This document shows positions 20,000 to 28,971 of a stretch of DNA of 40,613 nucleotides, one piece after another. The notes below the pieces were generated by a model that saw only the letters and a list, made by a program, of their open reading frames with translations, was not told the origin of the DNA and searched no databases. The stretch covers positions 36,262 to 76,874 of the forward strand of contig NZ_VOGW01000103.1 of the NCBI RefSeq assembly GCF_007896895.1, written 5' to 3'. Source of the stretch: Streptomyces misionensis. Lineage in GTDB: Bacteria; Actinomycetota; Actinomycetes; Streptomycetales; Streptomycetaceae. Within the stretch, counting starts at the first letter, position 1. Every line of letters begins with the position of its first letter. The position numbers and the translations under genes are program-made.

Positions 20000-20347
20000 T
20001 CAGCCGCGCTGGTCCACGTACTCGAAGATCGAACCGTCGGGGTGCATCGCCAGCAGATTGCGGCCCGCCGGGGTCGGCACCGGCTCCACCAGGATGCGGG
20101 CGCCGAGGCCGGTGAGCACCTGGTGCGCCTCGCCCACGTCCTTGACGGCGATGGTCGCCGTCACCTTGCGCAGGATCTCCAGCTCCGCCTCGGGCCCGCT
20201 CATCAACAGGAAGGAGCCGATCGCGGCGACCTGGACCCCACCGCGTTCGAAACGCTGGGCCGTGCCGCCGGCCAGCCGCTCGTAGAAGGGGATCGCGGTC
20301 TCGATGTCGGCCACGCAGATGCGCAGCGAGGCGCCCATAATCTCCAT
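20000..20347 (-). CDS. VOC (glyoxalase/bleomycin-resistance fold) protein
   Basis: 115 residues from the ATG at 20347; a second in-frame ATG lies at 20338. It is one vicinal-oxygen-chelate domain with the typical halves: DIETAIPFYERLAG at the N-terminus and MHPDGSIFEYVD at the C-terminus, with the metal-ligand-type Glu near the end. Such proteins bind or isomerise small molecules, or confer resistance to antibiotics such as bleomycin or fosfomycin. No substrate is evident. It stands alone on the minus strand. Confidence 0.8.
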   Translation of the reverse strand: MEIMGASLRICVADIETAIPFYERLAGGTAQRFERGGVQVAAIGSFLLMSGPEAELEILRKVTATIAVKDVGEAHQVLTGLGARILVEPVPTPAGRNLLAMHPDGSIFEYVDQRG

Positions 20348-20427
20348 GCGCCCGAGCCTAGTTGGGACGACCGCCGACGCGCAGGCCCCCGGAGTTACCC
20401 GCCGTGCGCTCAGGGTACCCGCGCGAC

Positions 20428-20880
20428 ATGAACCGTTCGCAGCCTTTGGATCATCTGGAACATCTCGACAAGGAGCTGGTCGAGGAGCTGGCTCAGGTGG
20501 CGCGCGTGACGGTGCGCGAGGAACTGCGCGAGCAGACCCGCAAGCGGCGCCGCACCGCGACGCTCTACGCCGCCTCGGGCGCCACCGCCCTGTACGCGGG
20601 CGGCGCGGTGGCCCTCGCCGTCGGCCTGGCCCTGGCGATCGGGCTGCCCGGCTGGGCGGCTGCGCTGATCACCGGGGCGCTGCTGGCCGCGGTCGCCTAC
20701 GCGCTGCGCGCCAGCGCCCACGCCCACCGGGGCCCCCACGCCCCGCACCGCGTGGTCGGCGGCGACCCGCCGGTGGCCCCGCCGGGCGGCCTCGGCCTGC
20801 CGTATCCGCCGATGCCGCACGACCCGCCCCGCACCCCGGCCGACATGGCCGCCGAGGAGGACACCCCGCGCGGCCACTGA
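20428..20880 (+). CDS. Small membrane protein, actinobacterial holin-X-like
   Basis: 150 residues from ATG 20428. A charged N-terminal helix (LDKELVEELAQVARVTVREELREQ split around residues 13-36) precedes two closely spaced hydrophobic segments (about 46-66 and 70-92), followed by a Pro/His-rich cytoplasmic tail. This matches the phage-holin-superfamily proteins common in Streptomyces genomes, whose role is not established. It is not near any phage gene here, so it is not evidence of a prophage. Confidence 0.7.
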   Translation: MNRSQPLDHLEHLDKELVEELAQVARVTVREELREQTRKRRRTATLYAASGATALYAGGAVALAVGLALAIGLPGWAAALITGALLAAVAYALRASAHAHRGPHAPHRVVGGDPPVAPPGGLGLPYPPMPHDPPRTPADMAAEEDTPRGH

Positions 20881-20892
20881 CCGCGCGCGGCG

Positions 20893-21852
20893 TCAGCCCC
20901 CGGCGAGCCTCGGCAGCACCTTCGTCCGGTAGAAGTCGAAGAAGCCGCGCTGGTCCGGGCCGATCTGGTTGACGTACACCCGGTCGAAACCGGCGTCGAC
21001 GAAGGCCCGTAGCGCCGAGACATGGTCGTCGGGGTCGTCGCCGCAGACGACGTTCTCCCGCACCATGTCCTCGGTGACCAGCTCGTGCAGCTGCTCGAAG
21101 TGGTGCGGGGAGGGCAGGACTTGGCCCATCTCGCCGGGCAGCAGCTCGTTGTACCAGAGCCGGTGCACGGTACGGACGCACTCCTCGCGGTCGGCGCCGT
21201 AGCAGACCTTCGTGCCGCCGCTGACCAGCCCGGCCCCGCCGCCGCCCTTGCGGTAGGAGGTGACCATCTCGTCCTTCGGCATCATCGTGATGTAGCCGTC
21301 GCCCACCCGGGCGGCGAGGGAGATCGCCTTGGGGCCGAACCCGGAGATGTCGATCGGCACGGGCTCGTCCGGGAGGGTGTAGAGGCGGGCGTTCTCCACG
21401 GTGTAGTGCGTGCCGTGGTGGCTGACCTCCTCACCGGTGAACAGCCGGCGCATCACCTGCACCGCCTCCTCCAGCATCTCCAGGCGCACGTGCACCGGGG
21501 GCCAGCGGTCGCCGAGGATGTGCTCGTTCAGCGCCTCGCCGGTGCCCAGGCCCAGCCGGAAGCGGCCACCGGTCATCACCGCGCCGGTCGCGGCGGCGTG
21601 CGCGGTCACGGCCGGGTGCATCCGTACGGTCGGGCAGGTCACCGCCGTCTCGATCGGCAGCGACACCGCCTCCGACAGCGCCCCGATCACCGACCACACG
21701 AAGGGGCTCTGGCCCTGGGCGGCGTTCCACGGGTGATAGTGGTCGGAGATCCACAGCGCCCGGAACCCGGCCTGCTCGGCCATCCTCGCCTGCTCGACGA
21801 GAGCCGCGGGCCCGTGCTCCTCGCTCGCCAGGAAATATCCGTACTCGGGCAT
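20893..21852 (-). CDS. LLM-class F420-dependent oxidoreductase
   Basis: 319 residues from ATG 21852, with GGAGGTG upstream. Luciferase-like TIM barrel of the F420-dependent glucose-6-phosphate dehydrogenase-like family: EYGYFLASEEHGPAAL at the N-terminus, WISDHYHPW, GRFRLGLGTGEALNEH for cofactor binding, and DISGFGPKAISLAARVGDG. It would transfer hydride between coenzyme F420 and an unknown substrate. It diverges from the NDH-2 remnant and transketolase genes. Confidence 0.87.
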   Translation of the reverse strand: MPEYGYFLASEEHGPAALVEQARMAEQAGFRALWISDHYHPWNAAQGQSPFVWSVIGALSEAVSLPIETAVTCPTVRMHPAVTAHAAATGAVMTGGRFRLGLGTGEALNEHILGDRWPPVHVRLEMLEEAVQVMRRLFTGEEVSHHGTHYTVENARLYTLPDEPVPIDISGFGPKAISLAARVGDGYITMMPKDEMVTSYRKGGGGAGLVSGGTKVCYGADREECVRTVHRLWYNELLPGEMGQVLPSPHHFEQLHELVTEDMVRENVVCGDDPDDHVSALRAFVDAGFDRVYVNQIGPDQRGFFDFYRTKVLPRLAGG

Positions 21853-22037
21853 GGGCGCACCTCCGCGTGCGGAAACCGGGTGTGACTGGCTCGCCCCCGG
21901 GTAACCGGGCGCCCCTCCGCGAAACGCCCCGCCGGGGCCGGCGAGCCCGCACACGGGTGACCCGCGCGAGCGTTTCGTCGCCATGCCCCCGGATACGCGG
22001 AACACCTCGGACGAGCCACACCGCCGGAGGCGCAACC

Positions 22038-22911
22038 GTGAGTCGAGCGCGCGTGGTGATCGTCGGGGCCGGTTCCGCCGGCTGCCGGGCCGCCCGCACA
22101 CCGGCCCGCCCGGCCCGCGGCCGGGCCGGGATCACCCTGCTGAACCCCACCGACCACTTCCCGTACCTGCCCCTGCCGCCCCAGGCCGCCGCCGGTGTCC
22201 CGGCGGCCCGCGGGGTCACCGTGTCGCTGCCCGGCACCCGGCACGGCCTGTGCCTGGCGCCGGGCGGGGCGGACCGGACCAGGCGGTCGTGGCCGAGGGT
22301 GCCGGTACCGCCGTCCGGGCCGGTGCGGCCGACGGTGCGCCCGTCCGGGTCGGTACGCCCCGGCCCGCTGGTGGCAGCGGTCGGGCAGCCGCTGGAGCGG
22401 GGCCGGGTGATCGTCGCCCCGTACGCGGGGCCGCCCGGCCGGCCCGAGGTGTCCGCGTGCGGGGACGCGGCGGCCGTGCCCGACCCGGACAGGCCCGGCG
22501 CGCTCACCTCCATGACCGCCCGGCTCGCCGGGGCGAACGCGGCCGCCTCGCGCGGTCTCGGCCGGCGCCGGCGCCCGTGCCGCCACCGCGAACCGGGCTT
22601 CGCCGTCGACCTCGGCGGCGCCCGGGCCGCCGCCGACCCGTTCGGCATCCCGCTGTCCGGGCCGGCGGCAGGCGCGGACACCCGCGCCTGCCACCTGCCC
22701 GCCCCGCCGCAAGGCCGCCTGCGGGTGGCCGCCGACCGGCCGCCGGCCGCCGTACTGCCGCGCCGAAGCGTGCGGTCGGACCTCGTACGGTCCTGGGCCG
22801 CCCCGCTGGAGCCGCCCTCGCCGGACTGCCGCGCGAGCCGCCCGGCCCTCCGGCGCGGTGAACCCGCGCGCACCCGCCATGACATACCCACCACTACGTG
22901 CAAGGAGAACC
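22038..22911 (+). pseudogene. Internally deleted NDH-2-like FAD/NAD oxidoreductase
   Basis: A good ribosome binding site (GGAGG) and GTG at 22038 open a frame with the FAD-binding motif VVIVGAGSAGCRAAR and HFPYLPLPPQAAAGV, typical of type II NADH dehydrogenases. Soon after residue 75 the family sequence stops. About 40 low-complexity residues rich in Arg, Pro and Gly follow. The frame then rejoins the family C-terminal half at GQPLERGRVIVAPY, GDAAAVPDPDRPGAL and REPGFAVDLGGA. Nearly the whole NAD(H)-binding domain is therefore missing. The frame has no stop of its own before the next gene and stays open to 23171, well inside the transketolase gene. I read this as a decayed gene; a functional short flavoprotein is unlikely. 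Confidence 0.75.
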
Positions 22912-24759
22912 ATGAAGACCGCCGAACTCGCAGAACTCGGCCAGCAGTTGCGCGTCGACAGCGTACGGGCCGCCGCCGCGGCCGGCTCCGGGCATCCGAC
23001 GTCCTCGATGTCCGCCGCCGACCTGGTGGCCGTCCTGCTCGCGCACCATCTGCGCTACGACTTCGAGCGCCCCGAGAACCCCGCCAACGACCGCTTCGTG
23101 CTGTCCAAGGGCCACGCCTCGCCGCTGCTGTACGCCGCGTACAAGGCGGCCGGTGCCATCGAGGACGGTGAGCTGGTCACCTTCCGCAAGCTCGGCAGCC
23201 GCCTCGAGGGCCATCCGACGCCCCGCCGACTGCCCTGGGTGGAGACCGCCACCGGCTCCCTCGGCCAGGGCCTGCCGGTCGGCGTCGGCATCGCCCTGGC
23301 CGGCAAGCGCCTGGACCGCACCGGTTACCGGGTGTGGGTGCTGTGCGGGGACAGCGAGCTGGCGGAGGGCTCGGTGTGGGAGGCCGCGGAGCACGCCGGG
23401 TACGAGGAGCTGGACAACCTCAAGGTGATCGTGGACGTCAACCGGCTCGGGCAGCGCGGCCCCACCCGGCACGGCCACGACCTGGACGCCTACGCCCGCC
23501 GGTTCCAGGCCTTCGGCTGGCACACCATCGAGATCGACGGCCATGACCCCGACGCCGTCGACCGGGCGTACGGGGAGGCGCTGTCCACCGACGGACAGCC
23601 GACCGTGATCCTCGCCCGCACCCTCAAGGGCAAGGGCGTGGCCGCCGTGGAGGACCGGGAGGGCCAGCACGGCAAGCCGCTGCCCGACGCCGACGAGGCC
23701 ATCACCGAACTCGGCGGCCGCCGGGAGCTGCACATCCGCGTCAACGAGCCGCCGGCCGCCGCCGTGCTGCGCGACCGCACCACCGAGGCGATCCGGCTCC
23801 CGCGCTACGACGAGGGGGACGAGGTGGCCACACGGGACGCCTTCGGTGCCGCCCTCGCCGCGCTCGGCACCGCCCGCGGCGACATCGTCGCCCTGGACGG
23901 CGAGGTGGGCGACTCCACCCGCACCGAGCAGTTCGCCAAGGAGCACCCGGAGCGCTTCTTCGAGTGCTACATCGCCGAGCAGCAACTGGTCGCCACCGCC
24001 GTCGGGATGGCGGCCCGCGGCTGGGTGCCGTACGCCGCGACCTTCGCCGCGTTCCTCACCCGCGCCCACGACTTCGTGCGGATGGCGTCCATCAGCGGCT
24101 CCGGGATCAACCTGGTCGGCTCGCACGCCGGGGTGGCGATCGGGCAGGACGGGCCCTCCCAGATGGGCCTGGAGGACCTCGCGATGTTCCGCTCCGTGTA
24201 CGGCTCCACGGTGCTCTACCCGTGCGACGCCAACCAGACCGCCCGGCTGGTCGCCGCCATGGCCGGTCTCGACGGCATCCGCTATCTGCGCACCTCGCGC
24301 GGCAAGACACCGGTGCTCTACGGCCCCGACGAGGAGTTCCGGGTGGGCGGCAGCAAGACGCTGCGCTCCTCGGAGGAGGACCGGCTGACGATCGTCGCCG
24401 CCGGGGTCACCGTGCCCGAGGCGCTGGCGGCCGCCGACCGGCTCGCCGAGAGCGGCATCGCGGTCCGGGTGATCGACCTGTACTCGGTCAAGCCGGTCGA
24501 CGGCGAGACGCTGCGCCGGGCCGCCGAGGACACCGGCTGCCTGCTCACCGTCGAGGACCACCACCCCGAGGGCGGTCTCGGGGACGCGGTCGCGGAGGCG
24601 TTCGGCGACGGCCGGCCGGTGCCCCGGCTGGTCCGGCTCGGGGTGCGCACGATGCCGGGCTCGGCCGCCCCTGACGAGCAGCTGCACGCCGCCGGCATCG
24701 ACGCGCTGGGCATCGCCGCGGCGGCGAAGCTGCTGGTGGAGGAGGCCGTGGTGCAGTGA
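22912..24759 (+). CDS. tkt: Transketolase
   Basis: 615 residues from ATG 22912, with AAGGAG seven bases upstream. All three transketolase domains are in one chain: ThDP-binding N-domain with SGHPTSSMSAAD, SKGHASPLLYAA, GSLGQGLP and GDSELAEG, then the Pyr domain with the catalytic Glu in YIAEQQLVATAVGMA, and the C-terminal domain (VIDLYSVKPVD). The length is shorter than the roughly 660-700 residues of the housekeeping enzyme and fits the second, transaldolase-independent type seen in archaea and some actinobacteria. In S. coelicolor, as I remember, a transketolase also lies just before the gas vesicle operon, so this is conserved synteny. It makes or consumes pentose phosphates. Confidence 0.92.
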   Translation: MKTAELAELGQQLRVDSVRAAAAAGSGHPTSSMSAADLVAVLLAHHLRYDFERPENPANDRFVLSKGHASPLLYAAYKAAGAIEDGELVTFRKLGSRLEGHPTPRRLPWVETATGSLGQGLPVGVGIALAGKRLDRTGYRVWVLCGDSELAEGSVWEAAEHAGYEELDNLKVIVDVNRLGQRGPTRHGHDLDAYARRFQAFGWHTIEIDGHDPDAVDRAYGEALSTDGQPTVILARTLKGKGVAAVEDREGQHGKPLPDADEAITELGGRRELHIRVNEPPAAAVLRDRTTEAIRLPRYDEGDEVATRDAFGAALAALGTARGDIVALDGEVGDSTRTEQFAKEHPERFFECYIAEQQLVATAVGMAARGWVPYAATFAAFLTRAHDFVRMASISGSGINLVGSHAGVAIGQDGPSQMGLEDLAMFRSVYGSTVLYPCDANQTARLVAAMAGLDGIRYLRTSRGKTPVLYGPDEEFRVGGSKTLRSSEEDRLTIVAAGVTVPEALAAADRLAESGIAVRVIDLYSVKPVDGETLRRAAEDTGCLLTVEDHHPEGGLGDAVAEAFGDGRPVPRLVRLGVRTMPGSAAPDEQLHAAGIDALGIAAAAKLLVEEAVVQ

Positions 24760-24839
24760 ACCGGGCGAGGGTCGCGGGGCCGGCCCGGGCGTGAAGGTTT
24801 GGCCTGGGATTGAGCGGCCACCCGCAGGAAGAGGTGGCC

Positions 24840-25328
24840 ATGTCGAACACACATCGCACATCGCGAACACGAAATTCACAGGAAATCCGGGAAAAGCCCG
24901 AGCAGGAACTCGAGGAGACCGAAGAGGAGCCCGAGGAGACCGAAGAGGAACCCGAGGAAACCGAAGAGGAACCCGAGGAGACCGAGCAGGAAACGCACCG
25001 AGAGAAGAAGAAGGATTCCCGGGAGGATTCCGGGGCGTCCCGTAAGGGCGGCGACCGGAGCCCCACCCCCATGGAGGTTCTGCGCCAGGCCCGCGCGCAG
25101 CTCGCCGAGCTGACCGGGCTGGTGCCCGAGTCGGTCTCCTCCTTCGAGCAGACCGAGGACGGCTGGTCGCTGGAGGTGGAGGTGCTGGAGCTGTCCCGCG
25201 TGCCGGACACCATGAGCCTGATGGGCGGCTACCTGGTCGAACTCGACCCGGACGGACAGCTCACCGGCTACCGCAGGGTCCGCCGCTACGAGCGCGGCAG
25301 GGCCGATCCCCGGTCCGGCGGGCACTAG
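24840..25328 (+). CDS. gvpO: Gas vesicle protein GvpO
   Basis: 162 residues from ATG 24840, after AGAGGTGG. The C-terminal GvpO domain (about 75-150) contains EVLRQARAQLAELTGL, EDGWSLEVEVLELSRVPDT and YLVELDPDGQLTGYRRVRRY. The N-terminus is a long acidic stretch made of heptads EETEEEP, encoded by a 21-base tandem repeat. GvpO is an accessory protein required for vesicle formation in halophilic archaea and is the first gene of the Streptomyces operon. The gene is followed by gvpA, F, G, Y, Z, J, L, S, K, all rightward. Confidence 0.92.
   Translation: MSNTHRTSRTRNSQEIREKPEQELEETEEEPEETEEEPEETEEEPEETEQETHREKKKDSREDSGASRKGGDRSPTPMEVLRQARAQLAELTGLVPESVSSFEQTEDGWSLEVEVLELSRVPDTMSLMGGYLVELDPDGQLTGYRRVRRYERGRADPRSGGH
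24912..24989 (+). repeat. 21-base tandem repeat inside gvpO
   Basis: Three near-identical 21-base units (24912-24932, 24933-24953, 24954-24974) and a partial fourth (to 24989) encode EETEEEP three times and EETEQ. Units differ mainly at third codon positions (GAG/GAA). Because the unit is a multiple of three, slippage would change tail length without breaking the frame. Confidence 0.85.
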
Positions 25329-25397
25329 GACCGCCCGGCCCCGGCATCCGACCCACCCCGACCCACTCACAGCTATTCAGGAGGAGGAACGGCCGGC

Positions 25398-25808
25398 ATG
25401 ACCGTAGTCCCGGCACAGCAGACCGGCGGCGGAGGCAGCAGCGGACTTTACGACGTCCTGGAGCTGGTCCTCGACCGCGGCCTGGTGATCGACGCCTTCG
25501 TGCGTGTCTCCCTGGTCGGCATCGAGATCCTGAAGATCGACGTCAGGGTCGTCGTGGCGAGCGTGGACACGTATCTGCGCTTCGCCGAGGCGTGCAACCG
25601 CCTCGATCTCGAATCCGGCCCCAACAAGAGCCCCGGCCTGCCCGATGTGGTCGGCCAGGTCACCGAATCCGGCGCGCGCGGCAAGTCCAAGGGCGCGCTG
25701 TCCGGTGCCGCCGAGACCATATCCGACGCCTTCAAGCAGGCCCGAGACGAGGGTGAGGCCCGGCCCCGCCGCAAGGCCCCGGCCCGCCGCAAGGAGGAGC
25801 AGGAGTGA
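25398..25808 (+). CDS. gvpA: Gas vesicle structural protein GvpA
   Basis: 136 residues. The conserved GvpA core spans about 17-70: [20 protein letters not shown], then [22 protein letters not shown] split over residues 38-59; it forms the ribbed shell wall. The C-terminal 65 residues are an extension ending in a basic tail ([12 protein letters not shown]). AGGAGGAGG lies about ten bases before ATG 25398. The stop overlaps the gvpF start. It could be named GvpA or GvpJ by family alone; the position in the O-A-F-G order favours A. Confidence 0.9.
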   Translation: MTVVPAQQTGGGGSSGLYDVLELVLDRGLVIDAFVRVSLVGIEILKIDVRVVVASVDTYLRFAEACNRLDLESGPNKSPGLPDVVGQVTESGARGKSKGALSGAAETISDAFKQARDEGEARPRRKAPARRKEEQE

Positions 25809-26563
25809 GCACGTACGTCTACGGGATCACCGCCCGTTCGCACCCGGCGCTCCCCGAGGGGACGACCGGCGTGGGCGAGCCGGCCCGGCTCGTGCGGGTC
25901 CTCACCCAGGGCGACCTGGCCGCCCTCGTCAGCGACGCCCCCGAGGGGCTGCGCCCCAAGCGCAGGGATCTGCTGGCGCACCAGAACGTGCTCGCCGAGG
26001 CCGGCGCGGCCGGCTGTGTGCTGCCGATGCGCTTCGGCAACGTCGCTCCCGACGACGACACCGTCACCCAGGTCCTCGACGAACGCGCCGACCACTACCG
26101 CGAACGCCTCGCGGCTCTGGACGGCAAGGTCGAGTACAACGTCAAGGCCAACCACGTCGAGGAGGCCGTGCTGCACCTGGTGATGGCCGAGCAGCCCGAG
26201 CTGCGTGCCCTCGCCGAGGCCAACCGCAAGGCGGGCGGCGGGAGTTACGACGACAAGATCCGCCTCGGCGAGATGGTCGCGGGCGCCGTCAAGGCCCGGG
26301 AGGCCGAGGACGCGGCCGAGGTGCGGAGCCTGCTGGAGCCGGCCGCCGCCGCGGTCAGCGCCGGACCGCAGTCCACCGGCTGGCTGCTCAACCTCTCGTT
26401 CCTGGTGGCCCGCGACGGCGCCGGGGACTTCCTGGAGGCCGTGGACCGGGTCCGCGCCGACCATCCCCACCTGGAACTGCGGCTCAACGGCCCGTTGCCG
26501 CCGTACAGCTTCGTCGAACCGGGACCCGCCCAGCCGGCGGACGTCACCGCCGCGGCTCCCTGA
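25805..26563 (+). CDS. gvpF: Gas vesicle protein GvpF
   Basis: 252 residues from GTG 25805, overlapping the gvpA stop as GTGA. GvpL/GvpF family: N-terminal STYVYGITA, the central [14 protein letters not shown], and the C-terminal [17 protein letters not shown]. The two-domain protein binds GvpA and is thought to present it during nucleation of the vesicle. A second member of the family, gvpL, lies later in the operon. Confidence 0.93.
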   Translation: MSTYVYGITARSHPALPEGTTGVGEPARLVRVLTQGDLAALVSDAPEGLRPKRRDLLAHQNVLAEAGAAGCVLPMRFGNVAPDDDTVTQVLDERADHYRERLAALDGKVEYNVKANHVEEAVLHLVMAEQPELRALAEANRKAGGGSYDDKIRLGEMVAGAVKAREAEDAAEVRSLLEPAAAAVSAGPQSTGWLLNLSFLVARDGAGDFLEAVDRVRADHPHLELRLNGPLPPYSFVEPGPAQPADVTAAAP

Positions 26564-26598
26564 CGGGCGGCGGACGGCCCGGACGGAAGGAGGACTCC

Positions 26599-26862
26599 AT
26601 GGGACTGATCAAGGAAGTGCTGCTGCTGCCCTTCGCGCCGGTGCGCGGCAGCGGATGGGCGATCAACCAGGTGCTCCGAGAGGCGGAACGGATCTATTAC
26701 GACCCCGCCACCGTACGGGCCGAACTCGCCCGCCTGGAGCAGCAGTTGACGGCGGGCGAGATCACCGAGGAGGAGTTCGACCGGCGCGAGGACGAACTGC
26801 TCGACCGGCTGGAGGCCATGCAGGGCCCCGGCGACACCACAGGCAACGGAACGGGACGATGA
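26599..26862 (+). CDS. gvpG: Gas vesicle protein GvpG
   Basis: 87 residues from ATG 26599, with GGAAGGAGG upstream. Starts LIKEVLLLPFAPVRGSGW and continues into a charged helical hairpin (ELARLEQQLTAGEITEEEF). GvpG is a small accessory protein that works with GvpF/GvpL in vesicle assembly. Its stop overlaps the next start by four bases. Confidence 0.92.
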   Translation: MGLIKEVLLLPFAPVRGSGWAINQVLREAERIYYDPATVRAELARLEQQLTAGEITEEEFDRREDELLDRLEAMQGPGDTTGNGTGR

Positions 26863-27464
26863 ACCGGACGACACTGGGCCTCGCCGTAGGGGCCGGATAT
26901 CTCCTGGGACGCACCAGGAAGCTGAAGATGGCGCTCGCGGTCGGCTCGCTGGTCGCGGGCAAGAAGCTCAACCTCGGCCCGGGCGCGCTCGCCGAGCTGG
27001 CCCGCCGGCAGCTGAGCGACAACCCGCAGTTCAAGGAGATCGGCGACCAGCTCCGCGCGGATCTGCGCGGGGTGGGCAAGGCGGCTTCCGGGGCGATGGT
27101 CGAACGCCAGATGAGCAGCCTCGCCGACCGCCTGCACGACCGCACCGCCCAGATGCGCGGCGGAGCGGCCCCGTCGGCGACCGGCTCCGAGGAGGAGCGC
27201 GAGGACGGCGAGGACCGCGGCGACGGCGGGGAGCGCGAGGACGGCGGGGACCGCGAGCCGCGGGACGGGAAGAGCGCCGGGGAGTCCCAGGCCAAGAAGC
27301 CGGCCGCCAAGAAGGCACCGGCCAGGAAGACGGGCTCGCAGCAGCGCACGGGCCCGGCGAAGAAGACGGCGGGCAAGAAGACCGCCGCGCGCCGCGAGCC
27401 GACCGCGAAGAAGCCGGCCGGCTCCCGCGGTGCGGGGTCCGCGAAGGGCGGCGATGAACGATGA
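26859..27464 (+). CDS. gvpY: Gas vesicle-associated protein GvpY
   Basis: 201 residues. An N-terminal hydrophobic/glycine-rich segment (TLGLAVGAGYLLGRTRKLKM) is followed by a helical region to about residue 105, an acidic patch rich in Glu, Asp and Gly, then a lysine/alanine-rich tail (KKPAAKKAPARK and similar) resembling histone-like DNA-binding tails. Position between gvpG and the SRPBCC gene matches gvpY of S. coelicolor as I remember it. Function unknown; the basic tail may bind the acidic tails of GvpO or GvpZ. Confidence 0.8.
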   Translation: MNRTTLGLAVGAGYLLGRTRKLKMALAVGSLVAGKKLNLGPGALAELARRQLSDNPQFKEIGDQLRADLRGVGKAASGAMVERQMSSLADRLHDRTAQMRGGAAPSATGSEEEREDGEDRGDGGEREDGGDREPRDGKSAGESQAKKPAAKKAPARKTGSQQRTGPAKKTAGKKTAARREPTAKKPAGSRGAGSAKGGDER

Positions 27465-28627
27465 CCGAGACCCTGGGATCGGCGACCTCGGCCGCGGGGC
27501 GGGCCAAGGACGCGGCGGGGAACAACCCGCTCACCGACCTCGCCCACAGCGAGGCCGCCGACCGGCTGAAGTCGGAGGCACAGGAGTACCTGGCCGCGCA
27601 GGCCGAGCGGCTGCTCACCGGTCTCGGCCGCAAGCTGGGCGAGACCACGGGCAAGCTGAACGACATCGCCGAGGGCAACAGCCCGGGCTTCGCCAAGCTC
27701 GCGCTGGACGGCGGGCGCAAGCTCGCCGAGGGCAAGGGCCCGCTGCGCACCGCGCTGGAACTGGGCGCCTCGCGCGCCAAGGACAGCGTGACCGATGCGT
27801 TCAAGAGTCTCGGCGGCGGCGGTGGCAAGAAGGGCGGCAAGCGGGGCAGTGGCAGCAAGCCCACCGTGATCATGGAGTTCATCGACGTGGGCGTGCCGCT
27901 GCGCACCGCCTACGACCAGTGGACCCAGTTCCAGGACTTCTCCAATTGGGCCAAGGGCGTCAAGAGCGTCTCGCGCGCCGACGACACCAAGACCGACTGG
28001 CAGGCGAAGATCTTCCTGTCCAGCCGCAGCTGGAAGGCCACCACCACCGAGCAGATCCCCGACCAGCGCATCCAGTGGACCTCCGAGGGCGCCAAGGGCA
28101 GCACCAAGGGTGTGATCACCTTCCACGCCCTCGGCGACAACCTGACCCGGATCCTGCTGGTCATGGAGTACTACCCCAGCGGCCTCTTCGAGAAGACGGG
28201 CAATCTGTGGCGCGCCCAGGGCCGCCGGGCCAGGCTGGACCTGAAGCACTTCGCCCGCTTCATCACCCTCAGGGCGGAGGCGGAGGACGGCTGGCGCGGT
28301 GAGATACGCGACGGCGAGGTCGTCCGCAGCCACGAGGACGCGGTGGCGGAGGAGGAGGCCCAGGAATCCGAGGAGTCCGAGGAGTCCGAGGAGCCCGAGG
28401 AGGAGACGGGCGAGCCGGAGGGGCGCGAGGAGGAACCGGACGAGTCCGAGGACGCCGAGGAGCCCGAGGAGTACGAGGACGAGGAGGAGGGCCCGTACGA
28501 GGACGAGGACGAGGAGGAGGAACCCGAAGCGGCCGAGGGTGACGAGGACGGCGAGTACGAGGACGAGTACGAGGAGGACGAAGAGGAAGAGGAGCCCGAG
28601 TACGCGGAGCGCGGGGGCCGTCGATGA
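27461..28627 (+). CDS. gvpZ: Gas vesicle-associated SRPBCC protein GvpZ
   Basis: 388 residues from ATG 27461 (ATGA overlap). Three parts: a helical N-terminus (1-120), an SRPBCC/START-like lipid- or ligand-binding domain at about 133-280 (VIMEFIDVGVPLRTAYDQWT, then DFSNWAKGVKSVS), and an extremely acidic tail (about 295-388) of Glu, Asp and Ser with few other residues. The SRPBCC part resembles polyketide cyclase/dehydrase-like proteins but is not evidence of polyketide synthesis. It corresponds to gvpZ in the Streptomyces operon. Role unknown; the tail looks disordered. Confidence 0.82.
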   Translation: MTETLGSATSAAGRAKDAAGNNPLTDLAHSEAADRLKSEAQEYLAAQAERLLTGLGRKLGETTGKLNDIAEGNSPGFAKLALDGGRKLAEGKGPLRTALELGASRAKDSVTDAFKSLGGGGGKKGGKRGSGSKPTVIMEFIDVGVPLRTAYDQWTQFQDFSNWAKGVKSVSRADDTKTDWQAKIFLSSRSWKATTTEQIPDQRIQWTSEGAKGSTKGVITFHALGDNLTRILLVMEYYPSGLFEKTGNLWRAQGRRARLDLKHFARFITLRAEAEDGWRGEIRDGEVVRSHEDAVAEEEAQESEESEESEEPEEETGEPEGREEEPDESEDAEEPEEYEDEEEGPYEDEDEEEEPEAAEGDEDGEYEDEYEEDEEEEEPEYAERGGRR

Positions 28628-28971
28628 CGACGCCCGCACCGAGGTCCGGCGGCTTCGCCGAACCCTACGGGCACAGCTCGGGGGCGAACCTCGCCGACAT
28701 CCTCGAACGCGTCCTCGACAAGGGTGTGGTCATCGCCGGCGACATCCGGATCAATCTGCTCGACATCGAACTGCTCACGGTGAAGCTGCGGCTCATCGTC
28801 GCTTCGGTGGACAAGGCCAAGGAGATGGGGATCGACTGGTGGGAGACGGACCCGGCCCTCTCGTCCCGGGCCCGCCGGGACGAGCTGGCGCGGGAGAACG
28901 CCGAGCTGAGAGAGCGGCTGGCCCGGCTGGAGGAGCTGGAGCCGGGCAGCACACGGAAGGAGGCGCCATGA
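28624..28971 (+). CDS. gvpJ: Gas vesicle protein GvpJ (GvpA family)
   Basis: 115 residues. GvpA-family core at about 22-66 (LADILERVLDKGVVIAGDIR, then LLDIELLTVKLRLIVASVD), followed by a charged coiled-coil-like C-terminus (ELARENAELRERLARLEELE). A minor wall or tip protein of the vesicle. The start overlaps the gvpZ stop and its stop overlaps gvpL, as elsewhere in this operon. Confidence 0.9.
   Translation: MTTPAPRSGGFAEPYGHSSGANLADILERVLDKGVVIAGDIRINLLDIELLTVKLRLIVASVDKAKEMGIDWWETDPALSSRARRDELARENAELRERLARLEELEPGSTRKEAP

Noticed and set aside
20428..20880. Holin-like protein as a sign of a prophage
   Set aside because: No integrase, terminase, capsid or lysin genes nearby; such holin-like proteins are common as single chromosomal genes in Streptomyces.
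22912..23171. Continuation of the NDH-2 remnant frame into transketolase
   Set aside because: The sequence after about 22,850 does not resemble the family, and the transketolase frame is clearly the coding one.
24912..24989. 21-base repeats as a CRISPR array
   Set aside because: Units are contiguous with no spacers and lie in frame inside gvpO.
27461..28627. SRPBCC domain as a polyketide cyclase
   Set aside because: It is embedded in the gas vesicle operon with no polyketide genes nearby; the order matches gvpZ.
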